This document shows positions 1 to 11,912 of a stretch of DNA of 64,000 bases, piece by piece. The DNA comes from Paraescarpia echinospica. Its lineage: Eukaryota; Annelida; Polychaeta; Sabellida; Siboglinidae. The notes under the pieces are model-generated. The model saw nothing but the letters and a program-made list of their open reading frames with translations. It was not told the DNA's origin and ran no database searches. The stretch is from positions 4,311,414-4,375,413 of the forward strand of contig CM034538.1 of the NCBI GenBank assembly GCA_020002185.1, given 5' to 3'. Numbering within the stretch: the stretch's first letter is position 1; each line of letters begins with the position of its first letter. The position numbers were made by a program, and so were the translations under genes.

Positions 1-111
1 ATGTCTTTATTATTTTTATATGGACATACGCCTACTGACTGATAGTCTGAAATACAAACATCATTATTATATATACCTTAAAACGGCGAAGCGGATTTTT
101 TAGCAAAGATT

Positions 112-226
112 AGGAATGGGCAAGCCCTGATGGTGGAGACCATGAAGAATGGGCAAGCCCTGATGGTGGAGACCATGAAGAATGGGCAAGCCCTGATGGT
201 GGAGACCATGAAGAATGGGCAAGCCC
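112..226. repeat. 33-bp minisatellite, about 3.5 copies
   Basis: A 33-bp unit containing 'gggcaagccctgatggtgga' is repeated head to tail with almost no divergence. On the minus strand the unit is a multiple of three and reads as an 11-residue repeat (RACPFFMVSTI). No domain or splice context supports translation. Confidence 0.9.
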
Positions 227-1380
227 AGTAACAGCAATAACGATCTCCAAGACTTGACGAGAGGAGTTCATCGATGAACCGGTGCACCACGCAGGCAAGG
301 AGAAAGCGAAGCGCATTAATGCGACCCACTCTCAACCGAACACGGTGATATTTCTGTCGGAAACTCGGTGGCTGCGGAACAGGAAAGCTGTGACAGTTAC
401 ACTCGAAGACAACTGCTAGGCTAATTTACCAAAAACTGAACAAAAGAGCGGGACGTGGTAGAGAGCACTTCAGCGTTCTCAACGACCTTAACGTTTACTA
501 CTCCTTTCGAGATCTGGAAGACCGTTACTGCGCCCTCACTCCTATATCGACCGTGTTTCACAAGCACCAGTTCTGTCTGTCACGACCGTACGCAACACGA
601 CCGTACGTAACACGACCAGAGTTCTCCGCACGCGACTAGAGGAGCGCTGGAATGACTGGTACAGATACGTCACGTGTCGCAGAGGGGGTGGACAGCGAAG
701 GTCCTTAGCTCGTGCGTGCTGCCAGAAGAGGAGTGAAGATAAAATCTGTCACCGGTCATGCTGAGCTACTTCATAATAATAATAATAATTGCTTTATTCA
801 CAGACTCCATGCAACATACAAGTACATTATCGTGATTCTATAGTTGTGTTATAAACAATAGTTACAATGTACAGAATTAATGCCTACCTACCGGGACAAT
901 GCCGCCATTTTTGTAGATGGTGGAGTCGGCTGTGACGTCATCACGAACGACGACCTGCATGCGTCTTGTCACGAACGAGGCTGCCACGTAGCCAAACTTG
1001 TCGCGGTTGTCGGCGGCAACTTTGCCGAGTGCAGCGTCAACAGCAAGGATATTGTTACCAACATGTTCCCGCGCTACCTGGCGATGATGAAATTGAACAT
1101 AGTTTTTAATCTACCTAAACAAGTGTCAAGTGTGTATAAACAATTAAAAAGTGTATTATAGATGTATTAAACATTAAAACAAATTTGTTAATTAAAATAT
1201 AATAAACACTTACTGCTACTAATAATTAATTACACTATGGATAAGTGCATTTGATAAATCCACATGATCATATGTAGAAATGCTTCTCTAAAAGGGATTG
1301 TTTGGGGGAATGTTTTGAACTGCCGTGCCTTTGCTGTCCTGATACTAAGCTACATGTAACATCCCTGTTGATGTACCCCT
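227..1380. other. No gene recognised; short AAT tract
   Basis: No conserved domain is visible. An (AAT)n run lies at about 775-790, followed by 'tgctttattcacagac', which could be the tail of a retroelement. An ORF at 880-1161 (93 codons, plus) has no family resemblance that I recognise. Its last third is low-complexity A/T-rich sequence, so it is probably chance. Confidence 0.5.
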
Positions 1381-1625
1381 CCGTCACGGTACCACCCATC
1401 CGTCACAATGCCACCCCCACGTCACGGTACCAACCCCCGTAACGGTACCAACCCTCCGTCACGGTGTCATCCCTCCGTCACGGTGCCATCCCTCCGTCGC
1501 GGTGCCACCCCTAGTCACGGTGCCACCCCTAGTCACGATGCCACCCCTCCGTCACGGTACCAACCCTCCGTCACGGTGCCACACCTCCACCACGGTACGA
1601 CACTCCGTCACGGTGTCGTGCTTAC
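1381..1625. repeat. GC-rich imperfect 19-20 bp minisatellite
   Basis: About a dozen degenerate copies of 'ccgtcacggtgccacccct', with variants such as 'ccgtcacggtaccaaccct'. A related short cluster lies at 2045-2125. No relation to an identified exon boundary is visible. Confidence 0.85.
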
Positions 1626-2267
1626 GTTTATTCGGGTGTCAAATAATATCCGGGTGACGTTTCTGCGCGTGCGCGTATCCAGGGGAATATATTTAGCACC
1701 AGCTCCGACTGTCGCGCTTTCATTTATCCAGGTGTTATGTATGTTTATATATGTCTATATATGTCTATATACACATAATTATAAAATTGTTTGCTTCCCA
1801 CAGACATAAACAATTATCTGTCGTAAAACAGTTTCCTCTTATACAGTTACTTACTCTTATACTTGGTCATAGGTCTGAAACAGCAAATTATAATTATGTA
1901 CTCTAACTATAAGGCTCGTGTTACGACAACAAACGAAACATATTTAACTACTGGATGCTATTTATCACTACGCGATCTACTGGTGCCAAATATTCCTATG
2001 CCTTACATATGCACATAAACATCACCTGGAGAAAATTTAACGCCACGTACCCCTCCACCACCCCTCCACCACGCCCTCCTCCTCCACTCCGCCACGATGC
2101 CACACTCCGCCACGATGCCACCTCTCTTAGGGCCCGCCATCCCGTGGAATAGCGCCACTGCGATTATGGCCAGTCGGCACTCGGCTGAGGTTGGTCTTAC
2201 CCATATATATAAATAGAACACGCTAGTCTATAGGGGAATGATTAATGATGTAACTCTGTGGTCTTAC
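1626..2267. other. No gene recognised
   Basis: A/T-rich DNA with a second small cluster of the 1.4-kb minisatellite (2045-2125). Downstream exons of the minus-strand acetyltransferase should lie here or beyond the window edge, but I could not recognise one. Confidence 0.4.
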
Positions 2268-2381
2268 CTGATCGCGAAGTCTCGTCCCATAGCCACGTCG
2301 ACGATGTGTCTCCGCCACGTAGTACAGTGAGCCGTAGTAGACGCGCTCAGACCACGGGATGCGGATAGCCGAGGCGATGAC
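2268..2381 (-). CDS. GNAT exon, acetyl-CoA binding motif
   Basis: 114 bp (38 codons), phase 0 at both ends. It carries the RRRGYGTRLRDQ motif A and is flanked by TTCCAG and GTAAGA. Confidence 0.8.
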
Positions 2382-2533
2382 CTGGAACGAACGGTGCGTC
2401 AATGATCTCGTGACAACAACCACAAGGAAAAGTCAGCATGACAATAACAACATGACTACTAGTTTAACAAAGTTGGCCTACTGTAACAGCGATGACATCC
2501 GTACACCTACTAGTTAACACTGTATGCATACAT

Positions 2534-2564
<31 letters not shown>

Positions 2565-2802
2565 CGTACGCACGCACGCACACATAAAGGCCGCCTTACT
2601 TGGCCGTCGAGTTCTCCGATGTAGAAGCCCGGCCCGGGCGGGAAGGCAGCGAGGGTAATGGCGAGGTCGTGGGGGCAGGTGGCGCCCATGTGACTGTACC
2701 ACTCGACGACAACGCCGACATCGCCCTGCGTCATCGCCCGCACCACATAGCCGTCGTCGTAGGCTCGGTACACGCACGGCCCGGTCTTGTTGGCGTTCAC
2801 GT
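2268..2802 (-). CDS. GNAT-family N-acetyltransferase, partial (two internal exons)
   Basis: Two minus-strand exons join in phase 0. The first is 2802-2600, after acceptor TATGTAG and before donor GTAAGG. The second is 2381-2268, after TTCCAG and before GTAAGA. Together they encode about 105 residues. The first half reads VVRAMTQGDVGVVVEWYSHM and ends FYIGELDGQ; the second starts VIASAIRIPW and ends THRRRGYGTRLRDQ. The order 'exposed Gly-Glu-Leu-Asp-Gly, beta strand VIASAI, then R-R-x-G-Y-G-T-R-L' matches the acetyl-CoA binding core of GNAT acetyltransferases (motif A, R/Q-x-x-G-x-G/A). The substrate cannot be told. The 5' exon with the start codon and the exon(s) after motif A were not found. 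Two consistent splice sites and clean phase make a real gene likely, although a decaying paralogue is possible. Confidence 0.75.
2526..2585. repeat. (ACGC)n microsatellite
   Basis: A pure 'acgc' run with one interruption, in the intron between the two GNAT exons. Confidence 0.95.
2600..2802 (-). CDS. GNAT exon, N-terminal half of domain
   Basis: 203 bp, entered in phase 1 (two leading bases) and left in phase 0. It encodes the segment with VVVEWYSHMGATCPHDLAI and FYIGELDGQ. Confidence 0.75.
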
Positions 2803-2908
2803 CTACATAGTAGTACAACCCACGTACACTAGAGGGTACACAGGCCAGCCACACACACACGCATGCGCGCGCGCACGCACGCACGCACACTGCCCTAGAA
2901 CATAGACC

Positions 2909-3085
2909 AGCGGTTCCCAATCTTTTTCTCCCCGAGTACCCCCTGAGGTCTGAAACAATCGTTAGGGTACCCCCATAATTTTAACATGAAGTATATACAC
3001 TGTATAAAAAGCGATATTCTACACTTAGTTCAACAATAACAGATAATTTTATTATTGAGATATACAAAATTGTACGCCGAATTTA
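2909..3085 (+). mobile_element. hAT-like element left end (fragment)
   Basis: The sequence 'cagcggttcccaatcttttt' followed by 'gagtaccccctgaggtct' is typical of terminal sequences of non-autonomous hAT elements (CAG-x-GGTTCCCAA). A matching right end and 8-bp target duplication were not found, so this is a fragment or an unresolved element. Confidence 0.45.
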
Positions 3086-4262
3086 TAATAAAAAATACTA
3101 AAAAATGGGCCAAGTGGCCCTGAAGTCCTTTGGACTAATACGTCTATATGTGACCCCGGCTGACCAAATGAGTGATAAGTCAGAAAAATTGTAACATTGT
3201 TTTCTTTTATTCTTGTAAAGGTTGGGTAGGGTGCTTTTACACAGTTTCAAAAATTATGACTGCTACAAAAATTGGCGAAGTTATGGCGCATTGAACATGG
3301 TAGGGGTCAAAAAGTGAAAATGAAGAAAACTGCTGTTGAAGTTTTACATTACATATGCATGGAAATATTACATACAGTATGTATGTTATGTTGCAATGAT
3401 ACTTTGGAAGTACAAATGTGCTGCTACAAAAACTTATCAAGTTATGCCAGATTATGTCTTCATGTGTAAAACTAAGAGGACAGATTATTTGAGAACAAAA
3501 GGTACACTAAAGAAAATTAACCTGGCTAGACCAATGCACACATTTACAGCCGAGTAAGTGATCAGGGCAAAGTCCATTATCCAGTTACATCAGTAGGGTG
3601 GCTCCCATGATAGCTGCATATAATTGTCTTAATGGGAGCCTCCCTAACCTTATAATGAATATTATATTGTAGTTTATGTGCTTATGATGGTAACAAAAAT
3701 ATTGTATGTCTGTCTGTCTGTCTGTTATAAATAGAGATCAGTGGGACTGCAGGAGGGAGCAGCAGAGAAACAGAAGGACAATTTTGCATTTTGGATGGCC
3801 CTGAGGTGCTCTTAGAATGATTCAATCAAATACAGATGTCTTGTGTATGGTGGCAGTAGCCTAAGATACATCTATGCAAAATTAGAAAAAAGTTACAGAA
3901 CAGTTTTTTGAAAATATAGAGCTTTGGAGACTGGTAGGTGATAATCTATCCTCTCAGCACTAGTGTTCACTGTGCACTGCCAACAACTGGATTCATCCTC
4001 CATCCTCTAAAGTTACCAGAGCCACCACTGATTCATGGTCAAGTTGATTAGCTCAATGCACCAACTAAGACAATACACAACACTGTGAGTGACAGTGTCC
4101 AGAGTGAGGCCTAAGCAGTGTCCTCATTGCTGAATAGATCAAACCTGCCAAGTGGGTGACATTGTGCACAAGTGTTCATTAATCCTTAGCGATTGTTCAG
4201 AACGCCAGACTGACCACATACCTAAACAAAGCGAATGTAATATGTGAAGAACAGGCAGTGTT
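3086..4262. other. No gene recognised
   Basis: A/T-rich sequence with a short (GTCT)n run at about 3708-3725. It may include the decayed 5' part of the LINE that follows. The overlapping small ORFs at 3237-3557 are shadows of one another and have no domain. Confidence 0.4.
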
Positions 4263-4690
4263 CAAATAAGGGTATTGGTTGAATTGTATTTGTGTCGACG
4301 CAAAAGGCTTTATTGTGCCTTCATCGATTATAAGAAAGCATTTGATTTAGTAGACCGGTCCTCACTGTGGTCTAAGATAATTTCATGCAGCATTAATAGT
4401 AATGTGTTGAAAGTTGTATACAACATGTACAAAAATGCTAAATCATGTATAAAACAGGGCCAGGCTGTGTCAGCCTTCTTCTCATGTGATGTAGCGGTAT
4501 GGCAAGGAGAAAACTTGTGTCCTTTGTTATTTGCTATTTACATGAATAATTTTGAACACTGTTAGTCATAATTATAACGGACTTGACATGGCAGCTGGTG
4601 GAATTTACAACAACCTTAGTGATGATGATGTAGAAAATGAATGTTCTACTATATGCTGATGACATTAGAATGATTCAAAAATTACAGATT
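4263..4690 (+). pseudogene. LINE reverse transcriptase fragment
   Basis: Reading 4275-4562 gives CAFIDYKKAFDLVDRSSLW (RT motif A, with the catalytic Asp in AFID) and then QGENLCPLLFAIYMN (motif B region). After a stop and a frame change, LLYADDIRM at about 4648-4675 supplies the YADD motif C. The order A-B-C and the spacing are those of a non-LTR retrotransposon RT (CR1/Jockey-like; the clade cannot be fixed). The reading frame is broken between B and C, so this copy is dead. Confidence 0.85.
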
Positions 4691-5023
4691 TCTTGTGTAT
4701 AGCAACTCTTCTAATGGTTGACATTTGGTTGTTTCAAGTGTCAACTATATTGTGAATATGTAATTATTAGTCTATATTGATACAATTGATTTACATAGTA
4801 CCATGTCTTCACAAGGCATGGCAAGCGTAAAAAGAACAGTAGATTGCATTTGATATCAATAAAGTGTAGGATATTTCACTCTATAGTTGTCCAGAATATT
4901 AATTTTCTATGTTTGTCACCTACAGGTGACAATACATCTTTAACCAATAGACACCACAATCACACCATTTTATAATAATTAAATGAACATCAAAATAAAC
5001 ACAACTTGCAATTATAGAAAATC

Positions 5024-5202
<179 letters not shown>

Positions 5203-5204
5203 AC

Positions 5205-5445
5205 ATATAAAGCTGTGCATGGCGATGCCCCGAATATTGATGCAATAGCGTGTCAAAGCTGGGGACAGTTCGTTTGCGGTCGCCGCGGCGACTTTGTGGA
5301 ACACTGCTTAATAACATTAAAACGTCTGATTGTCTCTCTACTTTCAAGGCACACTTAAAGACTAATTTTTTCGACTCTCTTTCTTGTCCAATGTGGCATA
5401 ATTTTATTTCTCCATTGATTAGTGTTATATATCTTATGTATTAAT
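5205..5445 (+). pseudogene. LINE ORF2 C-terminal remnant
   Basis: In one frame the sequence reads RRLCGTLLNNIKTSDCLSTF then KAHLKTNFF. This is the usual C-terminal signature of animal LINE ORF2 proteins (serine-rich segment, then F-K-x-x-L-K-x-x-F/L-F). It probably belongs with the RT fragment at 4263-4690, separated by the GT expansion. Confidence 0.6.
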
Positions 5446-6489
5446 TAACCTATTTATTTTATACCTACATGTGCATTAGTTCAGTTAAATGAATTTGCAA
5501 TGTCTTATTTCTACATAGAAGCTAAGATAATTATTTTAGTATATTTATTTAATTACTGTATTTATTTGTATTTACTAATATTAATTTATAAGAATTTTTT
5601 TAGAAAATGTATGTTTATTTAGCCATCATTATTACCTCTATCTGAAATATATTATTATTATTGTGAGAGCGGCGTTGTTTGCTTTTTGTAAAACTTCATG
5701 CGATGGTTCGAAAAGCAAAACCCGCCGCCATCTCTGTTCACTTGTGCTTCACCATTCAACGTAATTATATATTTGTGTTTGTAATAATAGGTACTATTTC
5801 TTTTATAGATCTGAAAAAACCCTGAATTACGACTGCAACACTGTGCCACGGGCCGGGACTGATCGGGAATGGAAAAGAGATGACACAACCTGAACGCAAC
5901 GCGACAATCCGACTACCCAAACGAGAGTCGCCTGTCACCGACTGGCCTGCACTCACTTTACGAAGGTCAATATGTCCCAAAATGAAATAAGGTTATTATG
6001 GTTTTGGCACTACGCAAACGTTGAAACTAAAATGTTATATATCTCTTAGTGTATATTGCCACTGCAAACAATCTCTACCCCGTGCGTATTTGGTGCGTTT
6101 ATAAATTGAGGTGTGTGTTTGAGAAGACTTTCCCGAGTCCTACCTTGGTGTGCCATGTCGCCTAACTGTGGTGTTGGTCGTTGCCAGTTGGCGAGGTGTG
6201 ACAAAGTCCACATCGTCAGTGTTGACGGGTCAACTGCAATATCAAGGCGTGACTGTGCCCATTCGGGAACGTGACGTCAACCGCAAAACGTGTACCTATA
6301 TTTAGCACTCGCATGGCGCTGTGCAGCGCCACGGCAGGAAATAGTTTCAAGTGGACATACAATTAGACTATTAGAGAAACTTTATATGTATCACATCCAT
6401 ACTAAACTAACAAAACAGTAATTTAAGACATTTTGCGTTAAGCACGCTATACATTATGTACGTTATTCTGTCGTGCGGCTCATTCCCAG
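5446..6489. other. No gene recognised
   Basis: A/T-rich DNA followed by a moderately GC-rich part (5650-6350). Two short overlapping minus-strand ORFs (5658-5980) have no domain and lack coding character. Confidence 0.4.
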
Positions 6490-7905
6490 GTGTAACTAGG
6501 TCCCGAACACTCGGACTTTTAGCTTTTCCAAGGAGGAGAGGCTAAAAGCCCGACCATTCGAGAACACTTTTCTAGTACACCCATATTAGGCCTTATATTT
6601 AGATATAGTGAAAAAATGCTACAGAACGATACTAACGAATTTTTTATTATCCAACAAGAGTAGATATACCATATTGTTGTTCCCTTGTGTCACTGGTCCC
6701 GAAAACTCGTTCTTTTAGCCTTTGCTAAGGGGAAATGCTAAAAGCCGGAGCATTCGGGACCAGTTTTTTAGTCTATGCATCTTTTGCCTTACATATACTT
6801 TATATACTAAACAATGCTATGGTGAAATGCTAAAAGCCCGACCATTCGGGACCCCCTTTTTAGTCCATGCATCATATATATATAGGCATTGTATATACTC
6901 TATACTGAACAATGCCATAGTAGGATAATGACGTAATTTGTTACTTTCCAACAAGAAAAAATATAACATCATCGTTCCCTTGTGTCACTGCATGGTCCCG
7001 AATAGTCGGGCTTTTAGCCTTTGCTAGGGTGATAGCCAAAAGCCCGACCATTCGGGACCCCTTTTTTAGTCCATGCATCATATATATAGGCATTGTATAT
7101 ACTCTATACTGAACAATGCCATAGTAGGATAATGACGTAATTTGTTACTTTCCATCAAGAAAAAATGTAACGTCATCGTTCCTTAGTGTCACTACTTGGT
7201 CCCGAAAACTCGGATATTTCGCCTTTGCTATGGTGAAATGCTAAAAGCCCGACCATTCGGGACCCCTTTTTTAGTCCATGCATCATATATATAGGCATTG
7301 TATATACTCTATACTGAACAATGCCATAGTAGGATAATGACGTAATTTGTTACTTTCCATCAAGAAAAAATATAACATCATCGTTCCTTAGTGTCACTAC
7401 TTGGCCCCGAAAACTCGGATATTTCGCCTTTGCTATGGTGAAATGCTAAAAGCCCGACCATTCGGGACCCCCTTTTTAGTCCATGCATCATATATATATA
7501 GGCATTGTATATACTCTATACTGAACAATGCCATAGTATGATAATGACGTAATTCGTTACTTTCCAACAAGAACAAATATAACATCATCGTTCCCTTATG
7601 TCACTGCATGGTCCCGAATAGTCGGGCTTTTAGCCTTTGCTAGGGTGATAGCCAAAAGCCCGACCATTCAGGACCCCTTTTTTAGTCCATGCATCATATA
7701 TATAGGCATTGTATATACTCTATACTGAACAATGCCATAGTATGATAATGACGTAATTTGTTACTTTCCATCAAGAAAAATTATAACATCATCGTTCCTT
7801 AGTGTCACTACTTGGCCCCGAAAACTCGGATATTTCGCCTTTGCTATGGTGAAATGCTAAAAGCCCGACCATTCGGGACCCCTTTTTTAGTCCATACATC
7901 ATACG
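6490..7905. repeat. About 205-bp satellite, unit with internal hairpin
   Basis: The marker 'gaccattcgggacc' recurs at about 6840, 7046, 7251, 7456, 7662 and 7866, a 204-206 bp period. More diverged copies lie near 6553 and 6748. Each unit has an inverted repeat: 'ggtcccgaatagtcgggctt' pairs across a short loop with 'aagcccgaccattcgggacc'. The rest of the unit is A/T-rich and nearly identical between copies. No ORF. Confidence 0.92.
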
Positions 7906-8173
7906 CCTTGTATCTTATACTTGTATATTATATCGAACAATGCTACACTATTTAATGACGTATTATTTAAATTTTCGTCATTCCCTATATAGTATCACGG
8001 GTCCGGAAAACTCATTTTTTGGCCTTTGCATACTAGGGTGAAAAACGAGCGTTCTTGACAAATGGTCGAGGTCTACTATATTCTGTGTATGGACACGCGT
8101 TCGACGTCATTATTATTATTTTCATAACCATTGTCAATTATGAAAATTATGTGACAGGTTTTAATTATTAGTC

Positions 8174-8290
8174 ACGCGCGCGCGCGCGTGTGTGTGTGCG
8201 TGTAGACTCTATGTGTGTGCGCGTGCGTGTGTTTGTTTACGTGTGTATGCGTACGTGTGCGTGTGTTTCGTTGCGCGTACGTGCACGCTA
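8174..8290. repeat. (CG)n/(GT)n low-complexity tract
   Basis: Alternating purine-pyrimidine run (CGCGCG then GTGTGT/GCGT) between the two satellite blocks. Such runs can form Z-DNA. Confidence 0.9.
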
Positions 8291-8334
8291 TGCGTAACTG
8301 TCATATTCTGCCGTGCGTGCGGGCCATTCCCTTG

Positions 8335-9375
8335 TGTCACTGGTCACGAAAACTTCGGCGTTTAGCCTTTCCTATGGGAAATGCTAAAAGCCCGACCATT
8401 CGGAACCATTTCCCTGGTGCATAGAATGCGTTACAATGTATTTATATACTATAAACAACAATTTAACAATATCACATTAGTATACTACTGTATGGCCGGA
8501 TAGTAATGTAGTATTGTTAAATTGTCCAACATTGTTGAAAATATAACAGACATTCCCGTGTGTCACTGTTCACAAAAACTTGGGCTTTTAGGCTTCCCTA
8601 GGGGGAATGCTAGAAGCCCAACCATTCGGGACCATTTCCCTGGTGCATAGAATGCGTTATAATGTATTTATATACTATAAACAACAATTTAACAATATCA
8701 CATTAGTATCTTACTGTATGGCCGGATAGTAATGTAGTATTGTTAAATTGTCCAACATTGGTGAAAATATAACAGACATTCCCGGGTGTCACTGTTCACA
8801 AAAACTCGGGCTTTTAGCCTTTCCTAGGGGCAATGCTAAAAGCCCGACCATTCGGGACCATTTCCCTGGTGCATAGAATGCGTTATAATGTATTTATATA
8901 CTATAAACAACAATTTAACAATATCACATTAGTATCCTACTGTACGGCCGGATAGTTATGTAGTATTGTTAAATTGTCCAACATTGGTGAAAATATAACA
9001 GACATTCCCGTGTGTCACTGTTCACAAAAACTCGGGCTTTTAGCCTTTCCTAGGGGCAATGCTAAAAGCCCGACCATTCGGGACCATTTCCCTGGTGCAT
9101 AGAATGCATTATAATGTATTTATATACTATAAACAACAATTTAACAATATCACATTATTATCCTACTGTACGGCCGGATAGTTATGTAGTATTGTTAAAT
9201 TGTCCAACATTGGTGAAAATATAACAGACATTCCCGTGTGTCACTGTTCACAAAAACTCGGGCTTTTAGCCTTTCCTAGGGGCAATGCTAAAAGCCCGAC
9301 CATTCGGGACCATTTCCCTGGTGCACAGAATGCGTTATAATGTATTTATATACTATAAACTACAATTTAACAATC
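8335..9375. repeat. About 226-bp satellite with the same hairpin core
   Basis: Five copies. The marker 'ccattcggga' recurs at about 8394, 8619, 8846, 9072 and 9298. The hairpin core ('ctcgggcttttagcctttcc' against 'gctaaaagcccgaccattcg') is shared with the 205-bp block, but the A/T-rich spacer is different. Confidence 0.92.
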
Positions 9376-9709
9376 TTACGTCAATAGTATCATACTATAT
9401 AATCGGATAATAATGTGATATTACTGGAACGCACGTGGGCCTGGACAGGCCGTATTCTGTTTGACGTCCGCGGAGCAACCAGAAGCCAGCGTTCAAAATA
9501 TACGCTGACCTGGTGGTCACTGACCACCTACTTTGCCGCCCCTCCATTTTTTGTTCGTTAACTCGCTAACGGCGCCGTATCTGACTATATTCAAGCGCAG
9601 GCATGTAAATAAAGATCACGTAAATGGGTGACGTCATGTGCATGAACAGTCGGGCATTTAGCGTTTCCCCTGTGTACATGAAATGTCAAGTGGGCAGTAA
9701 ACCATCATC
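9376..9709. other. No gene recognised
   Basis: Unique-looking transition between the satellite and the composite repeat. It contains a partial echo of the hairpin motif ('agtcgggcatttagcgtttc') near 9648-9667. Confidence 0.4.
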
Positions 9710-9788
9710 GCAAGCCAGGGCTGGCTGTTTGCCATGCAAAATTACTTCTGGCTGATCCCCTACGCGAAGTGGGGAAGTTAGCTGATAT

Positions 9789-10242
9789 GGGGTAAGACTA
9801 CATTTAAATTTTACGTAGGCGGTCATTATAACGTTTCCTTCATTTCCTGCAAAATTTGTCTTACAATTTTCTTGAAATTTTCACAGCATATTTAACCTCC
9901 ATTGACACAATGCTGTGGAAAACTCGTGAAATTCTCATACCTCATTTTTCTGAAAAATCCACCCAAACCTGACACCCCTCAATTTCGCCCCAATCTGGTG
10001 ACGGATTTTAAAATATTGGTGTGTGCTGCAAAATAGCCACAGTGCGAATACGCGAGCGACTAACGTATATTTATTGCTACCTCGTGAAAGATCTAATGTA
10101 GTAGTACATTCAGTATTCACTGGCCTAACACGTGCCATGTCAAAGTGCTCGACAAAAATTCACACATCACACCAAAACAGTATTTTCAAGGGTACTCTTT
10201 CGATCGGTAATGGCGGACGAATCCTTAATGTGGTCTTACCCC
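9789..10242. mobile_element. Nested MITE with about 20-bp TIRs
   Basis: The element starts 'ggggtaagactacattt' and ends 'aatgtggtcttacccc', an inverted repeat. It lies inside the left copy of the composite repeat exactly where the right copy (11546-11552) is continuous, which proves insertion. ATAT flanks both ends (9785-9788 and 10243-10246), a likely 4-bp target duplication. About 454 bp, no transposase. Confidence 0.85.
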
Positions 10243-10619
10243 ATATGAGTCAAACTAGTAATTGACTTCGCCAGTCGCGAATGCGTCACCCGTGAGAACA
10301 ACGCAAATACCCGCCCCAATTTGAAGACGGATAAACGACTTCTAGGAATCCCAATATATAATGACCCGTTCGCCCATTAGCACGAGCAGCTGAGCGGTAT
10401 TGGGTATTCGAATAATTGCTTCTATACTTCCTAAACATTGCATGTAACATGAGCCACGGTTGGTTAAAATTAGTTTTATTATGACCAACTGACCTGCCTA
10501 CTTCATAGGCTGAGCTTAAATTCAGAGTTTCGCAAAGCGATCAGCCAGGAGGTACTGCTGGCTGGCACTGACGTAATCAGCAGCAGCTAGGGTACCGTTG
10601 GCATAACGTGAACATCGTT

Positions 10620-11460
10620 GGGCCAACGTTGTGCAGTCAACACAGTGTTCAAGTGAACCGAGTGCAACGTACCAAACGTTAATCCAACGTTGGTTCAATG
10701 ACAGACCCAATACACGTAATTAAACATTAATATATTCGGGCCAGCGTTGGGTCAATGTTGGGTCAACCACCCTTGGAGATGTTGGGCCAACGTTGTGCAG
10801 TCAACACAGTGTTCAAGTGAACCGAGTGCAACGTACCAAACGTTAATCCAACGTTGGTTCAATGACAGACCCAATACACGTAATTAGACATTAATATATT
10901 CGGGCCAGCGTTGGGTCAATGTTGGGTCAACCACCCTTGGAGATGTTGGGCCAACGTTGTGCAGTCAACACAGTGTTCAAGTGAACCGAGTGCAACGTAC
11001 CAAACGTTAATCCAACGTTGGTTCAATGACAGACCAACTACACGTAATTAGACATTAATATATTCGGGCCAGCGTTGGGTCAATGTTGGGTCAACCACCC
11101 TTGGAGATGTTGGGCCAATGTTGTGCAGTCAACACAGTGTTCAAGTGAACCGAGTGCAACGTACCAAACGTTAATCCAACGTTGGTTCAATGACAGACCC
11201 AATACACGTAATTAGACATTAATATATTCGGGCCAGCGTTGGGTCAATGTTGGGTCAACCACCCTTGGAGATGTTGGGCCAACGTTGTGCAGTCAACACA
11301 GTGTTCAAGTGAACCGAGTACAACGTACCAAACGTTAATCCAACGTTGGTTCAATGACAGACCCAATACACGTAATTAGACATTAATATATTCGAGCCAG
11401 CGTTGGGTCAATGTTGGGTCAACCACCCTTGGAGATGTTGGGCCAACGTTGGGCCAACAT
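10620..11460. repeat. 164-bp tandem repeat, five copies
   Basis: The marker 'gtgcagtcaacacagtgttc' recurs at 10631, 10795, 10959, 11123 and 11287, exactly 164 bp apart. Divergence between copies is very low. The unit is rich in the palindrome-like words CCAACGTTGG and TTGGGTCAA. Confidence 0.95.
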
Positions 11461-11912
11461 GGGGTCAACACATCCTCGCAAGCCAGGGCTGTTTGCCATG
11501 CAAAACTAGTCCTGGCTGATCCCCTATGCAAAGTGCGGAAGTTAGCCGAGTCAAACAAGTAATTGACTTCGCCAGTCGCGACTCCATCACCCGTGAGAAC
11601 AGCGCAAATACCCGCCCCAATTTGAAGACGGACAAACGACTTCTGGGAATCCCAATATATAATGACCCGTTCGCCCATTAGCACGAACAGCTGAGTGGTA
11701 TTGGGTATTCGAATAATTGCTTCTACTTCCTAAACATTGCATGTAACACGAGCCACGGTTGGTTGAAATTAGTTTTATTATGACCACCTGACCTGCGTAG
11801 ATCTACCGATCTAGTGAGCGATTTCATAGGCTGAGCTTAAATTCAGTTTTGCAAAGCGATCAGCCAGGGGGTACTGCTCACTGGCACTAACGTAATCAGC
11901 AGCAGCGACCCC

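Larger units (their letters stand above)
9710..11912. repeat. Composite repeat: two direct flanking copies around a tandem core
   Basis: The sequence starting 'gcaagccagggctg' occurs at about 9711 and 11479. The segment 'aattgacttcgccagtcgcg' through 'taatcagcagcagc' occurs at about 10259-10590 and 11561-11906, with about 90% identity by eye. The copies lie in direct orientation around a 164-bp tandem array. The first copy is split by a MITE. No coding capacity. A third, more diverged piece lies at about 59840-59900 ('acttcccaaacattatatgt'). Confidence 0.85.
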
